From Trichobilharzia regenti (lineage: Eukaryota; Platyhelminthes; Trematoda; Strigeidida; Schistosomatidae), in contig OX235270.1 in the NCBI GenBank assembly GCA_944472135.2, positions 139,577,632-139,641,631 of the forward strand: a DNA stretch of 64,000 nt, in the 5' to 3' direction. A model generated the notes under the pieces. That model made no database searches and was not told where the DNA came from. It saw only the letters and a list, made by a program, of their open reading frames with translations. A program made the position numbers and the translations under genes. Of the stretch, positions 11,313 to 21,635 are shown in pieces; the stretch's first letter is position 1; every line of letters begins with the position of its first letter.

Positions 11313-12746
11313 TTATATGTGTAAAACTTGGTCACTGTGGTGTTAGTAAGTAATTCCATATTAGCTTGTTTATTAGATGTATCACACAGTGAGGGAAACA
11401 GTATTATTTACTGGATGATGAGGTTTTGAACAAAATTTATTGTGGTTCATAATCATTTCATCAGTTATAATCACACGACTTCGAGACTTGAGATTTATAG
11501 TTTTCTTTGTTCTCTCCTATTTGACGTCGTTGTGGTAGTAAAAGTTTCCCGATATCAGGATATAGATAGATTTTTTTTAACATATTAACTAAAAAATGGA
11601 GGCAATTCAATTCACTTATGAATTGAAAAGTCAGGAAGAGGAAGTTTCAATGTTAGATTGTAGCTCGTAAAAAGGAAAGAAGATTGGAAGTTAAACACTA
11701 GTGTTTAAAGGGAACCCACACATTCAAACAGATATTTGGACTTCCGATCATCCCACCCAATCTATGTCAGTAAAAATAGGATTGATGAAAGGTTTAAGTG
11801 ACAGAGAACAAAAACTAAGTAGTACCGAGGAAAATCTAAGACAGGAAGTGATACACATAAGAGAAGCCTTGAAGCTTAATAATTACCCTGATAAATTAGT
11901 CGGGAAATATGTAGAGAAATGTAAAAATAAAATAAATAATGATAACAGTGATAGTGACAATAGTAATAATGACGACGTGCAAGTCAAATTTGCGCAAGAC
12001 AACACCAACAATAAAGAATCTAAATCATAAGTAGTAATTCTATACAAAGAGGAAACCTCGGAGACCTTATGGAGAATTCTTGACAAGGCAGGAATAAAAG
12101 CGGCTGGCATTCAAACCAACCACAAACTCAATTAGAAACAAGCCTTGTCGGTTAAAGGATCAAGGATCCTGTGGAGCCTTTAAAACAAAACAATTTAGTT
12201 TATCTAATACCCTACTGGGATGATTGTCAGGTCAAATACATAGGTCAAACTAGTAGAACAGGGGCAATGAGTCAGACTAACCGAACATAGAAACCTAGCA
12301 AAATCTAGATTGGTTGACCCTAGTAAGATAAGAAGTCTGGCGAATAGTTCAGCCGTAGATAGCACTCACTACATGCGGTTACACACAACCATGCATACAA
12401 TAGGCTGGATGGGATAGGCTGACAGTTTAAAAATCGAATGTCAAAGTGTTCTTGAAGAAATTGATAACAGAAGCTTTGTTTATTGAATTGGCCCTAGACA
12501 TGCGCAATAGGAATGATTCAACACCTGTCCGTTCAGATATCTGGAGAATTCTACTACTCCAACGACGACAAATAGGAGAGGACAAAGAAAACTATCAATC
12601 TCAAGTTTCGAAGTCGTGTGATTATAACTGATGATATGATTATGAACAATGAATTTTGTTCGAAACATTGTCATCCAGTAAATACTAATACTGTTTCACT
12701 CACTGTGTGTGTGTGATACATCTAATAAACAAACTAATATGGAATT
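11313..12746 (+). mobile_element. PLE-C1 copy with inverted terminal repeats
   Basis: The first 250 bp (11313-11562) are an inverted copy of the 3' end (12525-12746). Between them, coding sequence starts after the RT catalytic box near 11597 and includes the open segment 11701-12030: RT thumb, a linker (EALKLNNYPDKLVGKYVEKC) and a strikingly Asn/Asp-rich stretch. A frameshift and stop separate this from the GIY-YIG part, VKYIGQTSRT at about 12231-12260 and the C-terminal ERxITEALFIEL region with 12446-12631 open. The 3' part holds CTGATGA (12630-12636) and CGAAACATTGTC (12658-12669). The 5' RT is absent; the copy is inactive. Confidence 0.88.
12735..12746 (+). repeat. Left target-site duplication of PLE-H
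   Basis: TAATATGGAATT here is repeated exactly at 14310-14321, bracketing PLE-H. Confidence 0.65.
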
Positions 12747-12830
12747 TTTTTTTCAGCGAAGAAATTTCTTTTCAACGACTTCATTTTCAAGCTGTACAGT
12801 CGTATTTATATTACAGAAAAAGGTTATTAA

Positions 12831-13841
12831 GTGGCACTAAATAATTGCTCAGTCAATGTACGTATATGTGATAAAACCATCGATAGTCTGTTTATGTATA
12901 AAAGATATGTTGATGATACCTTCATTGTATGTGATGAAAACACTTCAACTGCTGAACTTCTTAGAATATTTAATGGTTCTCACCCATCTTTGCTTTTCAC
13001 GATCGAAGAAGAGTCGGATTCTTCGTTTCACTTTCTTGATGTTAAGCTAGATAGAAGAGAGAATGGAACGCTTCTAAGGTCGATTTACCGAAAGCCAACA
13101 TTCACTGGGCAGTACACTAACTTCAACAGTTGGGTACCTTTAGGGAGAAAGAGAAATCTTATTCACTCCTTATGCTCCAGAATTCGTAAGATCTGCTCTC
13201 CAGAGACAATCGATAGGGAACTAGACAACCTTCGATCAAATCTCCTTAATAATGGTTATCCTACAAGGTTCATTGAACGTAACATCAAGAAAGAATCCAC
13301 CCCGAGACAAGTCACAGTACCAAAGAAAAAGCTGTTTATGAGTCTTGCATTCAAAGGTGACACCATTTCAGAATTGATTAAAAACCGTTTATCTAAATGT
13401 ATTAAACGTACTTTTCCTGCAGCTGACCTGCATCTAGTTTTTACCAGCCGAAATATGATCAGACAAAACGTCAAGGATAGATTACCGCTTTTGTCCACAT
13501 CTATGTGCATTTACTCTTTTACTTGCTCTTGTGGAGCTGTTTATATTGGACGTTGTAAGCGTAATCTCCGAAAACGTGTAGCTGAACACTATCCGGTTTG
13601 GTTAATGAAAGGCGAACGTAGAACTGCAAAGTCGTCTATCTGTGATCACCTGTTAGAGTCTGGTCATTTAGCCCCACGTGATTCATCCTTCAAAGTTATA
13701 TACATGGCAAAATCCAATCGATCCAAAAGTTTACGTTTTCTGCACTTATGCATAGCCGAAGCTTTAGCTATACATGAACAGAAACCTAAATTATGTGTTC
13801 AAAAGCGTTTTGTCAAACCCCTTTCTTTACCTTGGTCATAA
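12831..13841 (+). CDS. PLE-H protein: partial RT plus complete GIY-YIG endonuclease
   Basis: This 336-codon open frame has no stop or frameshift. Residues 22-40 hold the RT box MYKRYVDDTFIVCD (YVDD at 26-29; 12906-12917); FHFLDVKL at 66-73 and IYRKPTFTGQY at 85-95 are the RT thumb region. Residues about 117-215 are the linker. The GIY-YIG domain follows: Cys residues at 226, 232 and 234, GAVYIGR at 235-241, basic residues near 244-249, E252, HLLESGHL at 273-280, then IAEALAIHEQKPKLC at 308-322 with E310, ending SLPWS. A full PLE protein would carry several hundred more residues with RT motifs 1-4; these are missing, so polymerase activity is not expected, while the nuclease could still fold. 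The first ten codons lie in the inverted terminal repeat, so the start codon is supplied by the inversion, not by the ancestral gene. Whether it is expressed is unknown. Confidence 0.85.
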   Translation: MALNNCSVNVRICDKTIDSLFMYKRYVDDTFIVCDENTSTAELLRIFNGSHPSLLFTIEEESDSSFHFLDVKLDRRENGTLLRSIYRKPTFTGQYTNFNSWVPLGRKRNLIHSLCSRIRKICSPETIDRELDNLRSNLLNNGYPTRFIERNIKKESTPRQVTVPKKKLFMSLAFKGDTISELIKNRLSKCIKRTFPAADLHLVFTSRNMIRQNVKDRLPLLSTSMCIYSFTCSCGAVYIGRCKRNLRKRVAEHYPVWLMKGERRTAKSSICDHLLESGHLAPRDSSFKVIYMAKSNRSKSLRFLHLCIAEALAIHEQKPKLCVQKRFVKPLSLPWS

Positions 13842-13962
13842 TAATTTTCTTTCTAGTTTTTATTTTATTTTACCACTTGAATTCTTTCCACTTCACTTCA
13901 CATCTTCATTCTTATCGTAATCGTACTCCTAATTTTCATAATTTTTTAGACAACACTTGACA

Positions 13963-14183
13963 TTTTTGTTATAGAATAATCTTTCATGGTTGTAATTTAT
14001 CCACTTCAACTCTACCCCTTATAACTTTTATCACATATATACGTACATTGACTGATCAATTATTTAGTGCCATTTTTGTTATAATACAATCTTTAATTTT
14101 TTTGGTAATTTATCCACTTCAACTCTACCCCTTATAACTTTTATCACATATACGTACATTGACTGAGCAATTATTTAGTGCCA
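13963..14183 (+). repeat. Two tandem units of about 110 bp in the PLE-H 3' region
   Basis: Units 13963-14072 and 14073-14183 share the words TTTATCCACTTCAACTCTAC and CGTACATTGACTG and both end TTATTTAGTGCCA. The end of the second unit also forms part of the inverted terminal repeat. Confidence 0.85.
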
Positions 14184-14309
14184 CTTAATAACCTTTTTCT
14201 GTAATATAAATACGACTGTACAGCTTGAAAATGAAGTCGTTGAAAAGAAATTTCTTCGCTGAAAAAAAAACTGTGTTTTTACTTATGAATAAATGGGTAT
14301 TTTTCGAGA

Positions 14310-14321
14310 TAATATGGAATT
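14310..14321 (+). repeat. Right target-site duplication of PLE-H
   Basis: TAATATGGAATT, exact copy of 12735-12746. Confidence 0.65.
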
Positions 14322-15009
14322 GCCGGTGATCGTTTGTAAATTCCATTAAATGTCAAATGCATTACTTCTGCTACCTGTGCGTTGGGTCCCATTTTATTAT
14401 TCAGTGTTTTTGTTTTAAGTAGTCAAGTAGATCGCATATATTTAATGACATTCGGTTTGGAGACAGCTATCAACGCCATTCATTATTTAGTGATGAACAC
14501 TCCATAGGTCAGATTCTGCTAAGAATAATATCTATCTCCGGGGACTACATGTGCGTCATGTATGCCAAAAAATTTCACAACCTTTTTTCATTATTTTACT
14601 CGACATATGTTCATCAAACTGAATAAACTTTACACTGACAGGTGTACTTGTGTTATCCCAACTACTTGCAGTTTTCTAACTTTTTGGATCTGAATACGTT
14701 AGTGAATGTAGTAGCAGTAATGTGTCATGCAAAAAGACTTCTCATCAGCTCCTTGATGATAATGTGCACTACTTCCTAGTGAATTTAATGAAACCAATCT
14801 ACATATTCATCTTTGATATATGTGTGTGTTGACAAATTTCAACTTTCTCTATAAAGACATTTAATCTGCTTGATAAACATTTTTGTTGATAATTACAATT
14901 TCCATATTATCTGGTTTATTTTAGTGCTGATTGTAGATCGTGCAATATGACCACTTCTCAAGACAGTGATAATCTAAACAATTGACAAATTAATCTTAAC
15001 TGATTAAAA
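14322..15009. other. No recognised feature
   Basis: AT-rich spacer of about 690 bp between PLE-H and PLE-I with no supported coding or repeat signal. Confidence 0.4.
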
Positions 15010-16515
15010 ATGCCCATTGAAATTTTTTAAAAGAATGGATACTGAACAAAGAGTACTCTTTTCGATAACCTGCTGTTCATCAGGCTCTACAGTTATACAT
15101 AAATTACAGTAAATGAATGAATGAATAAATGTTATGACCAACACCGTTAATGTTGTTCATAATTCAATGAAGTACGTACATTCGGTTATGAAATTCACAT
15201 GCGAAGAGAAATCCCAAGACAGAATTGCCTTCCTGGATGTCCTCCTTACAACAAAACCAGATGGTATAAAGTATGGTATAGTATAAAGAGAAATTTGCTT
15301 CGGACATAGACACAACAATATGCACATTTTCACACCTTCGTTCCTCTTTTTTTTTTTTTTTTTTGATTTACAGCTTGATTCCACACTGTATTTTTGGTAC
15401 AAGTATGGAATTTTCAGCATGGATATCGGTAGCCCAAATTTCGCAGGCCGACCATAGATATCAGGTGTGCGCCGGCGTGGGCTCGAACCCCGGACCATGT
15501 GCATGGTCGGCGAGAGTACAAAAGAAATTTAATAAAGACCCTCAGTCACAGACAGAGTTAGAGCAATATGCTCAGAAGAAGTAATTGAAGATGAATTAGG
15601 CATTGTATATGATACTTTGATGGAAAATAGCTATCCCGGTAAATTTACCAAAAAACACATGACATAGAAAGCGGCGGAAAAGGCCTACTCACTATCTGTA
15701 AACAAGGAGCCTCATTATATACGACTACAATTCAAGGGCGATATACCAAGTGAGATAATTACGAGGAGATTACGAAAATCAGTTCAAGGAACTTTTAATG
15801 CTGGCGAACTGCATGTATTATTCTCTACACGACTGATGGTGATTCCTCGACTGAAAGATGAAGTACCTAGACTAGCTAGCCACTTCAAATTGTATCTACC
15901 AATTCAACTGCGCTTGTGGAACGATTTACATCGGCCGTTGCTTTAGGAACTTGGTATTCCGTGCTCGCTCGAGGATATCTCCCACTATGGCTAAGTAAAG
16001 GTGAAGTTAAAACCGCTAACAGGTCGATACTGGACCATCTGGTGAAAACCGGCCGGCCACAAAGCCAGCACTGAAGAATCCTTCTCTATCGTCATCTACC
16101 GGGTACCTAATAAATTGCCAAAATCACCGAAGCACCGCATGCTCCAAACAGCAGAGGCTATTACAATTCGCCTCAAACAACCAGTGCTCTGTGTTCGAAA
16201 GAAGCAAGTCCAGCCACTAATACTGTCCTTTCCGGCCTAGAGACCATAAGTTGATGAATTTGTAATATTATCTTTTCTAATTTTTCTGACATTCAGTTTA
16301 TTGTTATGATGATGCTATTGAACTGTGATCTACTGATATTATTGATTCGATGTTATTTAAATAGCAGTATTAATGTTGTTCATAACACTAATTCATTCAT
16401 TCATTCATTCATTCATTCATGCACTATAATGTGTATATAACTGTAGAGCCTGATGAAGAGCAGGTTATCGAAAAGTGTATTCTTTGTTCAATATCCATTC
16501 TTTTGAAAATATATC
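15010..16515 (+). mobile_element. PLE-I copy with inverted termini
   Basis: Termini at about 15022-15100 and 16430-16510 are inverted copies of each other (shared word TCGATAACCTGCT). Coding remnants between them read, in order: RT thumb (RIAFLDVLLTTKPDGIKYGI near 15215-15275), linker (AICSEEVIEDELGIVYDTL near 15565-15620), LQFKGDIPSEIITRRLRKS near 15725-15785, a GIY-YIG core CGTIYIGRCFRN near 15915-15950, and the C-terminal TAEAITIRLKQPVLCVRKKQ near 16150-16210. Several stops and frameshifts are present and SINE-1 is inserted at 15345-15518. An ATTC tetranucleotide run sits inside the right terminus. A remnant of the same family is on the minus strand at 60.64-61.09 kb. Confidence 0.88.
15345..15518 (-). 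repeat. SINE-1 copy in PLE-I, head truncated
   Basis: Minus-strand SINE-1 with an oligo-T run at its 3' end on the plus strand; the head is cut within the tRNA-like part after GACTCTCGCC, so the A box is partly lost. Confidence 0.85.
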
Positions 16516-16894
16516 TTATTATAAAGTTCATTTTATGCTAAACTACAAGTCACCGTTAACTGAGTGTTATACAGAACAAGAGTATTCTGTTCAATAGCTT
16601 CACAATAATCCACGTTCTCAGCCATTTATGGCATTAATTTGCCATTTATCAAATTACGAGTTGAGAAGTCTTGCATCGGAAGATATTACCCAACGGAATG
16701 CCAGTTTTTGCTTCATGTAGTTTGTATTAAACTGAAATTATTCTTAGCTGAGTAAACAATGTGAAATGATCTTGACTGTTTACTGCTCAGTAGTCATACC
16801 GCTCTTGATCGTTTAAACTATGCCATCGACGTCCAGTACTCAACAATCTGATAAAGACAGTCCGTGCTGAAGGAGTTTCTTTATGTATTTTACT
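16516..16894. other. No recognised feature
   Basis: About 380 bp of AT-rich sequence between the PLE-I terminus and a minus-strand PLE-E terminus. Confidence 0.4.
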
Positions 16895-17875
16895 AAAAGA
16901 AATACAAAATAATTGAGCGAAGAATATCCTTTTCTATAATTTCCTCCTTTTCTCGCTCTACAATTATATATGCATGTTTATATACATAGAATATTCTAGA
17001 ATAGTAGTCAATAACAGTATTAATGTTTTTTAAGTAATAATATCGATTTGTAAAGTAAGATCATAGTGGAATTCCAGTTTATTAAAGATGCTTAAATTAT
17101 AATAATAATAATAATAAAGATATAGTAGCAAAAAGAATATCAACTAGGAATATCAATTAGGAAAATTCCTCAAAAATTGAGAATCATTCGAATCTAGATG
17201 GTCAAGGTAAGGAATATGTCTGAACCTACCAACTTCTTTTGTATGCCCAAATTAGGCTTCTTAATGTGGATCTCGACAGCCTCAGCAATATTTAGAAGTC
17301 AAACTCTTAAGGCAAAATTGAGATTTGTTGGTATGCGGTAAATGACCCTGAAAGCATGGTTAACGTCAATCTTGTGTTTTGTATCCACAAGATGAGATAG
17401 AATAGCGCTACGAATAGATCTTGTTTGTCCTTTCCTTAACCACACCGGGTGATGTTAGGAAATTCGACGAGGAACACGTCTAATTGTATGGCCTATGCGA
17501 GTAACTGGCTCACTGCACAAGAGCAGTTAAATCGGTAGATACACATGGAAGAGGTGAAATTAGGCGGTTTATCGTTTACTCCCAAACGCGAAAGAGGAGT
17601 GGTTTTGAAGACACAGCGTAATTCGGCAGCAGGGAATGCTCTTTTTACCTCATTTCTAAGGCACTATGTTAGTATCTCACTGATATTGTCCCCAAAGAAC
17701 TGGATCTATAAGAATAAGCCTTTTTTAGGAACATCGCTGACGATCTCGGTCGGCCCCAAAAATGAATGAAACTGCCATCCGGTGTTTAGATCACCTCGAT
17801 GCCGTTCGCAAGCACTACTGGTTGATGTCAGTGGAGAATGAGTCTTCTCCTCTCAGCCAGTCAGTAGGATTTATA
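16895..17875 (-). pseudogene. PLE-E-type endonuclease half, minus strand
   Basis: On the minus strand, 17560-17870 reads NEVKRAFPAAELRCVFKTT, then a Cys-rich SSMCIYRFNCSC, and after frameshifts a decayed GIY-YIG core, ILSHLVDTKHKIDVNHAFRV and NIAEAVEIHIKKPNLGIQKK near 17220-17280. The 3' non-coding region reaches about 16895, where AATATCCTTTTC marks the family terminus. Frameshifted and inactive. Confidence 0.8.
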
Positions 17876-17883
17876 TTTTTTTA

Positions 17884-18065
17884 ATATTTTTGATTATCGC
17901 TTCATTCCACACTGTATTTTTGGTATAAGTATGGAATTTTCAGCATGGATATCGGTAGCGCGAATTTTGCAGGCCGACTATAGATATCAGGTGTGCGTCA
18001 GCGGGGGATCAAACCTTGGACCATGTGCATGGTTGGCGAGAGTCCTAACCACTGTGCCACCGACG
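17884..18065 (-). repeat. SINE-1 copy
   Basis: Complete minus-strand SINE-1 unit with tRNA-like head at the right end (ACCACTGTGCCACCGACGC on the plus strand) and T-rich tail at the left. It separates the PLE-E endonuclease half from the N-terminal fragment to its right. Confidence 0.9.
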
Positions 18066-18165
18066 CTAGGAAAGTTTTCACGCAAGAGAAGTTCCTTAGA
18101 GTCTTCTTTTAGTATACAAAAGTTAGTCTGGCTTTTTATTTGTTAGAAACAAGTACTCCGATATA

Positions 18166-18785
18166 TGAAATAAAAGTTAATCCGAACGAAGACTATACTT
18201 TTCAATAATTTCTCTTCAGCTTAAAGTATCTGTACCAGTCACTTTGCCGTCTCGTGATAGGGTGAAAGAGACATGTCTAGTATGGGGCATTTCTGATTTA
18301 TGCAGTTTCGGTAGACCATACATGCGTGAGATGGTGCTCCCTGTGGTTTTTATGTTTTCGAAAGTTTTTGGTGATAATTACCCTTTACCCTTCAAATGCT
18401 TTAATAAGTTCCTTATTTTTCTCTCTACTTTCTTCGTATGATCTTCCATTGCTTTCGGCTTCTGAATCTTGCTGCTGTCAGGTCGTATGGAGTTCATCTT
18501 GTTGATGTAGTCCTGCCTATCCATAATCACTATCCCCGGCCCCTTATGCTGTCTGGTAATAACTATGCTTTCATTTTGTCATAGTCTTTTAACAGCTTCT
18601 CGATGCTCTTTTGTCAGTAAACTATGGGGCTTATTCTTATCCTTCTGTCTATACTGATAGCAACAGTCTACCAGGGTTGATTTGAATCTTTCTAGGTCCT
18701 TATCAAAAGAGACGACCAAGTCCCCTGTTTGTATATAGAAGTTCTCGAATCGTACATCGGTGTCAATCTGACTAATCTCCGTATT
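18166..18785 (-). pseudogene. PLE-E-type N-terminal domain and first RT motifs, minus strand
   Basis: This is the clearest piece of PLE N-terminus in the window. Minus-strand translation runs from 18785 down: KPHSLLTKEHREAVKRL near 18570-18620, VITRQHKGPGIVIMDRQDYI near 18500-18560 (the conserved DKGxxxVIMxxxDY position), TTGSTISRMYGLPKLHKSE near 18280-18340 (the GLPKxHK motif), then breaks. A PLE terminus (18166-18230) follows directly. One stop interrupts the frame. The junction at about 18783 with the plus-strand PLE-E end is head-to-head. Confidence 0.85.
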
Positions 18786-19715
18786 TACCAGCTTGGTTCA
18801 GCAGCGGAGGGGGGGGGAACTAAGTCCAGAAAAAGCTCAATCCTGTCACACTTGGTCGATACTGGACATCGCATCGGTGTCAACACAGCCTTCAGGGTTA
18901 TATAACAAATTCCGAAGTCGTTATCGCAGACAGTTCGCTTACGTCTCCCACACATAGCTGAAGCTATTGCAATAAGATCGATTAGACCGGAACTTTGTAT
19001 CCAAAAAGAACACGTCCAGACGCTGTTCCTATCGTGGCCAAACTTGGATTGAATATTTTTCTTATCACTAAGAGTGCTTTTTCCCCTTAACCTTCTTCGT
19101 TTTTCTCTCTTTGCTTATTATTACAATTATCATTATTATTCGTCATAACTTATGCTGAACATAATTCATGCAAACATTCTCTCGATACCATTGAATTTTC
19201 CATTCAAGCTATCCGGACTTATTGTTAGTGATATAATGTCTTTTCTCAATGTACGCCTCCATCTGTTTCATTTCACACATTCGTTATTTCATTATGAATC
19301 TCTCATTGCAGTCTTACTATCTCCTGTTTAACACAAACCGCTTTGTACTAGCCACTCACCCGACACTGTTTTCTATAACCTTGAACTGATTTGTCAGTTT
19401 TCCTACCCACACGCTACAAAACGATTATCACTGATCACCGCCATAGTCTCTCATTTCACTGAAATATTTTGTAATCGATTTCAGCCAACTAGCACGACGT
19501 TTGTCACACAAATACGACTATTTATTTTGACACCCGATAACTTTTAATCTGTTATTCTACATTAGAAAAAAATGTGTCCGCCGCCGCACAACTGGCTCTC
19601 ATTATTGTAATGACAACAAATACTATAATTTTTTCATACTTGTAAGAAACTAAAGAGGAGAAGGATGTATTGAAAAGGATATTCTTCGTGTTCAGATTGA
19701 CTTTTAATTCACAAT
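18783..19715 (+). pseudogene. PLE-E endonuclease end, plus strand, near-identical inverted twin of 9.5-10.3 kb
   Basis: The coding remnant starts inside the GIY-YIG domain (LPAWFSS), continues with HLVDTGHRIGVNTAF and the C-terminal AEAIAIRSIRPELCIQKE signature near 18955-19010, then about 700 bp of 3' non-coding DNA. From 18783 to 19560 it matches 9531-10307 on the opposite strand with only a handful of differences; beyond 19560 similarity falls sharply. An indel in a G run near 18813 shifts the frame relative to the twin. Confidence 0.88.
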
Positions 19716-20150
19716 ATGAGAATATTTCACACTATCAAATCTTATAACTCGGATATATATTGAAGAAATTGGACCTTAATGTTTATACAAAAAAAAAAAA
19801 CATTAAAAATTCTTAGATGGATGAATACTAAGGAGAACATAACATTTTATTTAACGACTGAGTTAGTTTATACACAGATGATGAAGAACAAAAAAGAAAA
19901 CAAAATACTCCAGGTACCAAGCAATTAATAGATTGAGTTAGTTGCAACCAAATCACATGTCTCGCATTGATGTTACTCTGATGCGTGTAAAAGTGTCTCT
20001 TTATCTGTGTTTGTGAAATTAATTCTAATCTTCTCAGTATTGTCAGGCGTTATTTAAGGTGTTTTTATTTACATGCTGAGTGCAAAAAAGGCTAGATAAT
20101 TAATTATGAAGTGATTGGTTAGTACTTCATATGGGATTTCTGATTACTCG
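19716..20150. other. No recognised feature
   Basis: AT-rich spacer of about 430 bp with an A run near 19788. Confidence 0.4.
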
Positions 20151-20154
20151 TTTA

Positions 20155-21150
20155 TCACTATTATGGATAAGATTTTATTTTGATAAGTCACACAGTGAAA
20201 CTAATAGTGATAACATAAATAAGAAAGAATATAAGTCATCCACTGTTATACCATATAAGCAGGGAGGGGACATCTGAGACCCTATTTAATAAAGCAGGAA
20301 TTAGAGTGGCATTCAAACCTACAAACTCACTCAGGGACAAGCTCTGTAGGTTAAAGGACCCAGCTGACCCTATTGGAAAAAATAATATAATTTAGAAAAT
20401 ACCTGCAATAACTGTGAGGTCAACTACATAGGTCAAACTAGTAGATCGAGGGTAGTCAGACTGTCGGAACATAAGAATTTAGCTGAGAAAGGAGTGGTTG
20501 ACCCTACCCGAGAAGATAAGTAATTTAGAAAAACGCTCACCACTACACTGCACTGCATGCATTAACATACAACCACACAATGGCATGGTGGGAGAGGGTT
20601 AAAATTCTAAAAAGTAATATAGGTACGTGGAGAGAGAGATGGATTACGGAATCCTTGTTTATTGAGTCTACACCCAACACATGCAATAGGAATGACTCAA
20701 TGCAAATACTAGAGACATGGAAGATATTATTACCACAAGTCAGTCAAATCAGAGGAGGACAATAAATAATCTCAATATTCTATTTCAATTCAAACACGTC
20801 ACAACATTCTAACTAGTTAATTATGATGACTATAAAAATAACAGTCGTCTTATTCCCCATATGAATGTAATTGATCAATAACACTCGTATTATTATTTCT
20901 GAAATGCACTTTATCTTATATTAATTTTGATTCAAATGTCTAATCATCAATTCCACTCATGTATATAAATGAAGGAAAAAAGTTGTGTGAGTGAGTGACT
21001 TGATATGATGATTATGAGTGGCAATAATAAATTGTGCTAGAAACGTGGTCATCAGTTAATATCACTGTATAACAACACTGTGTGATTTATCAAAATAAAA
21101 TCTTATCCATAATGGAATTATACTCTACCATAGTGCCCAATATTGATACT
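20155..21150 (+). mobile_element. PLE-C2 copy with inverted termini
   Basis: Starts with an inverted terminus (20155-20200, words ATTATGGATAAGATTTTATT and CACACAGTG) matching 21080-21150 at the 3' end. Between lie endonuclease remnants: GIRVAFKPTNSLRDKLCRL near 20300-20350, a decayed YIGQTSR word near 20425, SPLHCTACINIQPHN near 20540-20580, and the open 20580-20765 with RWITESLFIES. No RT is present. Frame broken in several places. Confidence 0.8.
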
Positions 21151-21635
21151 TATATCGTGGATCACTAATCAGTCAAAATTATCTTTATACAATATAGAAC
21201 ACGACACACGATAGTGGATTCTGTTCACTTGCATACTGTTCCTAAATTATTATATTAAATAGAAATACACCTACTTATATTAAATCCTGCCAACTGTGAT
21301 AAATACAGACATTAAAAGGTGGTATCTCAGGCATAAATCAGGAGAAAGTTGACTGCGTGTGTGTGAAACAGTGTGAAAGATGTCTGGCTAAATGTCTGTT
21401 TATAAACTAATTAAACTAGACTACTGAGACACATTGCAGGAGGCTATCACCAAGTAAGCGAACACTGGAAGTACGGCACTTTTGTTTTTTTTGAGCACAT
21501 TCAACAAAGTCTGACACTTAAAGAATCCCATGCCTTTACCAGTGGCATTCATCAACATCTAATCAAATAGCGGAACAAAATACATATTAAAAATACTTAT
21601 GCCATTATTAACAAACAAAAACATCCAAATTAATT
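21151..21635. other. No recognised feature
   Basis: About 485 bp spacer without supported features. Confidence 0.4.

Larger units (their letters stand above)
12747..14309 (+). mobile_element. PLE-H: complete short copy with inverted termini and target-site duplication
   Basis: The element is bounded by inverted repeats of about 120 bp (about 12750-12872 and 14150-14275) sharing the word CAGCGAAGAAATTTC, and by a 12-bp direct repeat outside. Inside is one open frame (12831-13841) followed by about 430 bp of non-coding DNA with a tandem repeat. The 3' terminus runs slightly longer than the inverted 5' one, ending near the word AATGGGTATTT (14293-14303). A loose terminus of the same family is at 46.58-46.7 kb. 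The structure is a 5' truncation just upstream of the RT catalytic box, capped by an inverted 3' end. Confidence 0.88.

Noticed and set aside
11883..12110. Minus-strand Leu/Ser-rich frame resembling membrane segments
   Set aside because: Antisense of the Asn/Asp-rich PLE-C linker; composition explains it.
11313..12746. LTR retrotransposon
   Set aside because: Terminal repeats are inverted, and no protease, RNase H or integrase is seen; coding sequence is PLE.
12747..14309. DNA transposon with terminal inverted repeats
   Set aside because: Inverted repeats and a target duplication suggest it, but the frame is RT plus GIY-YIG, not a transposase.
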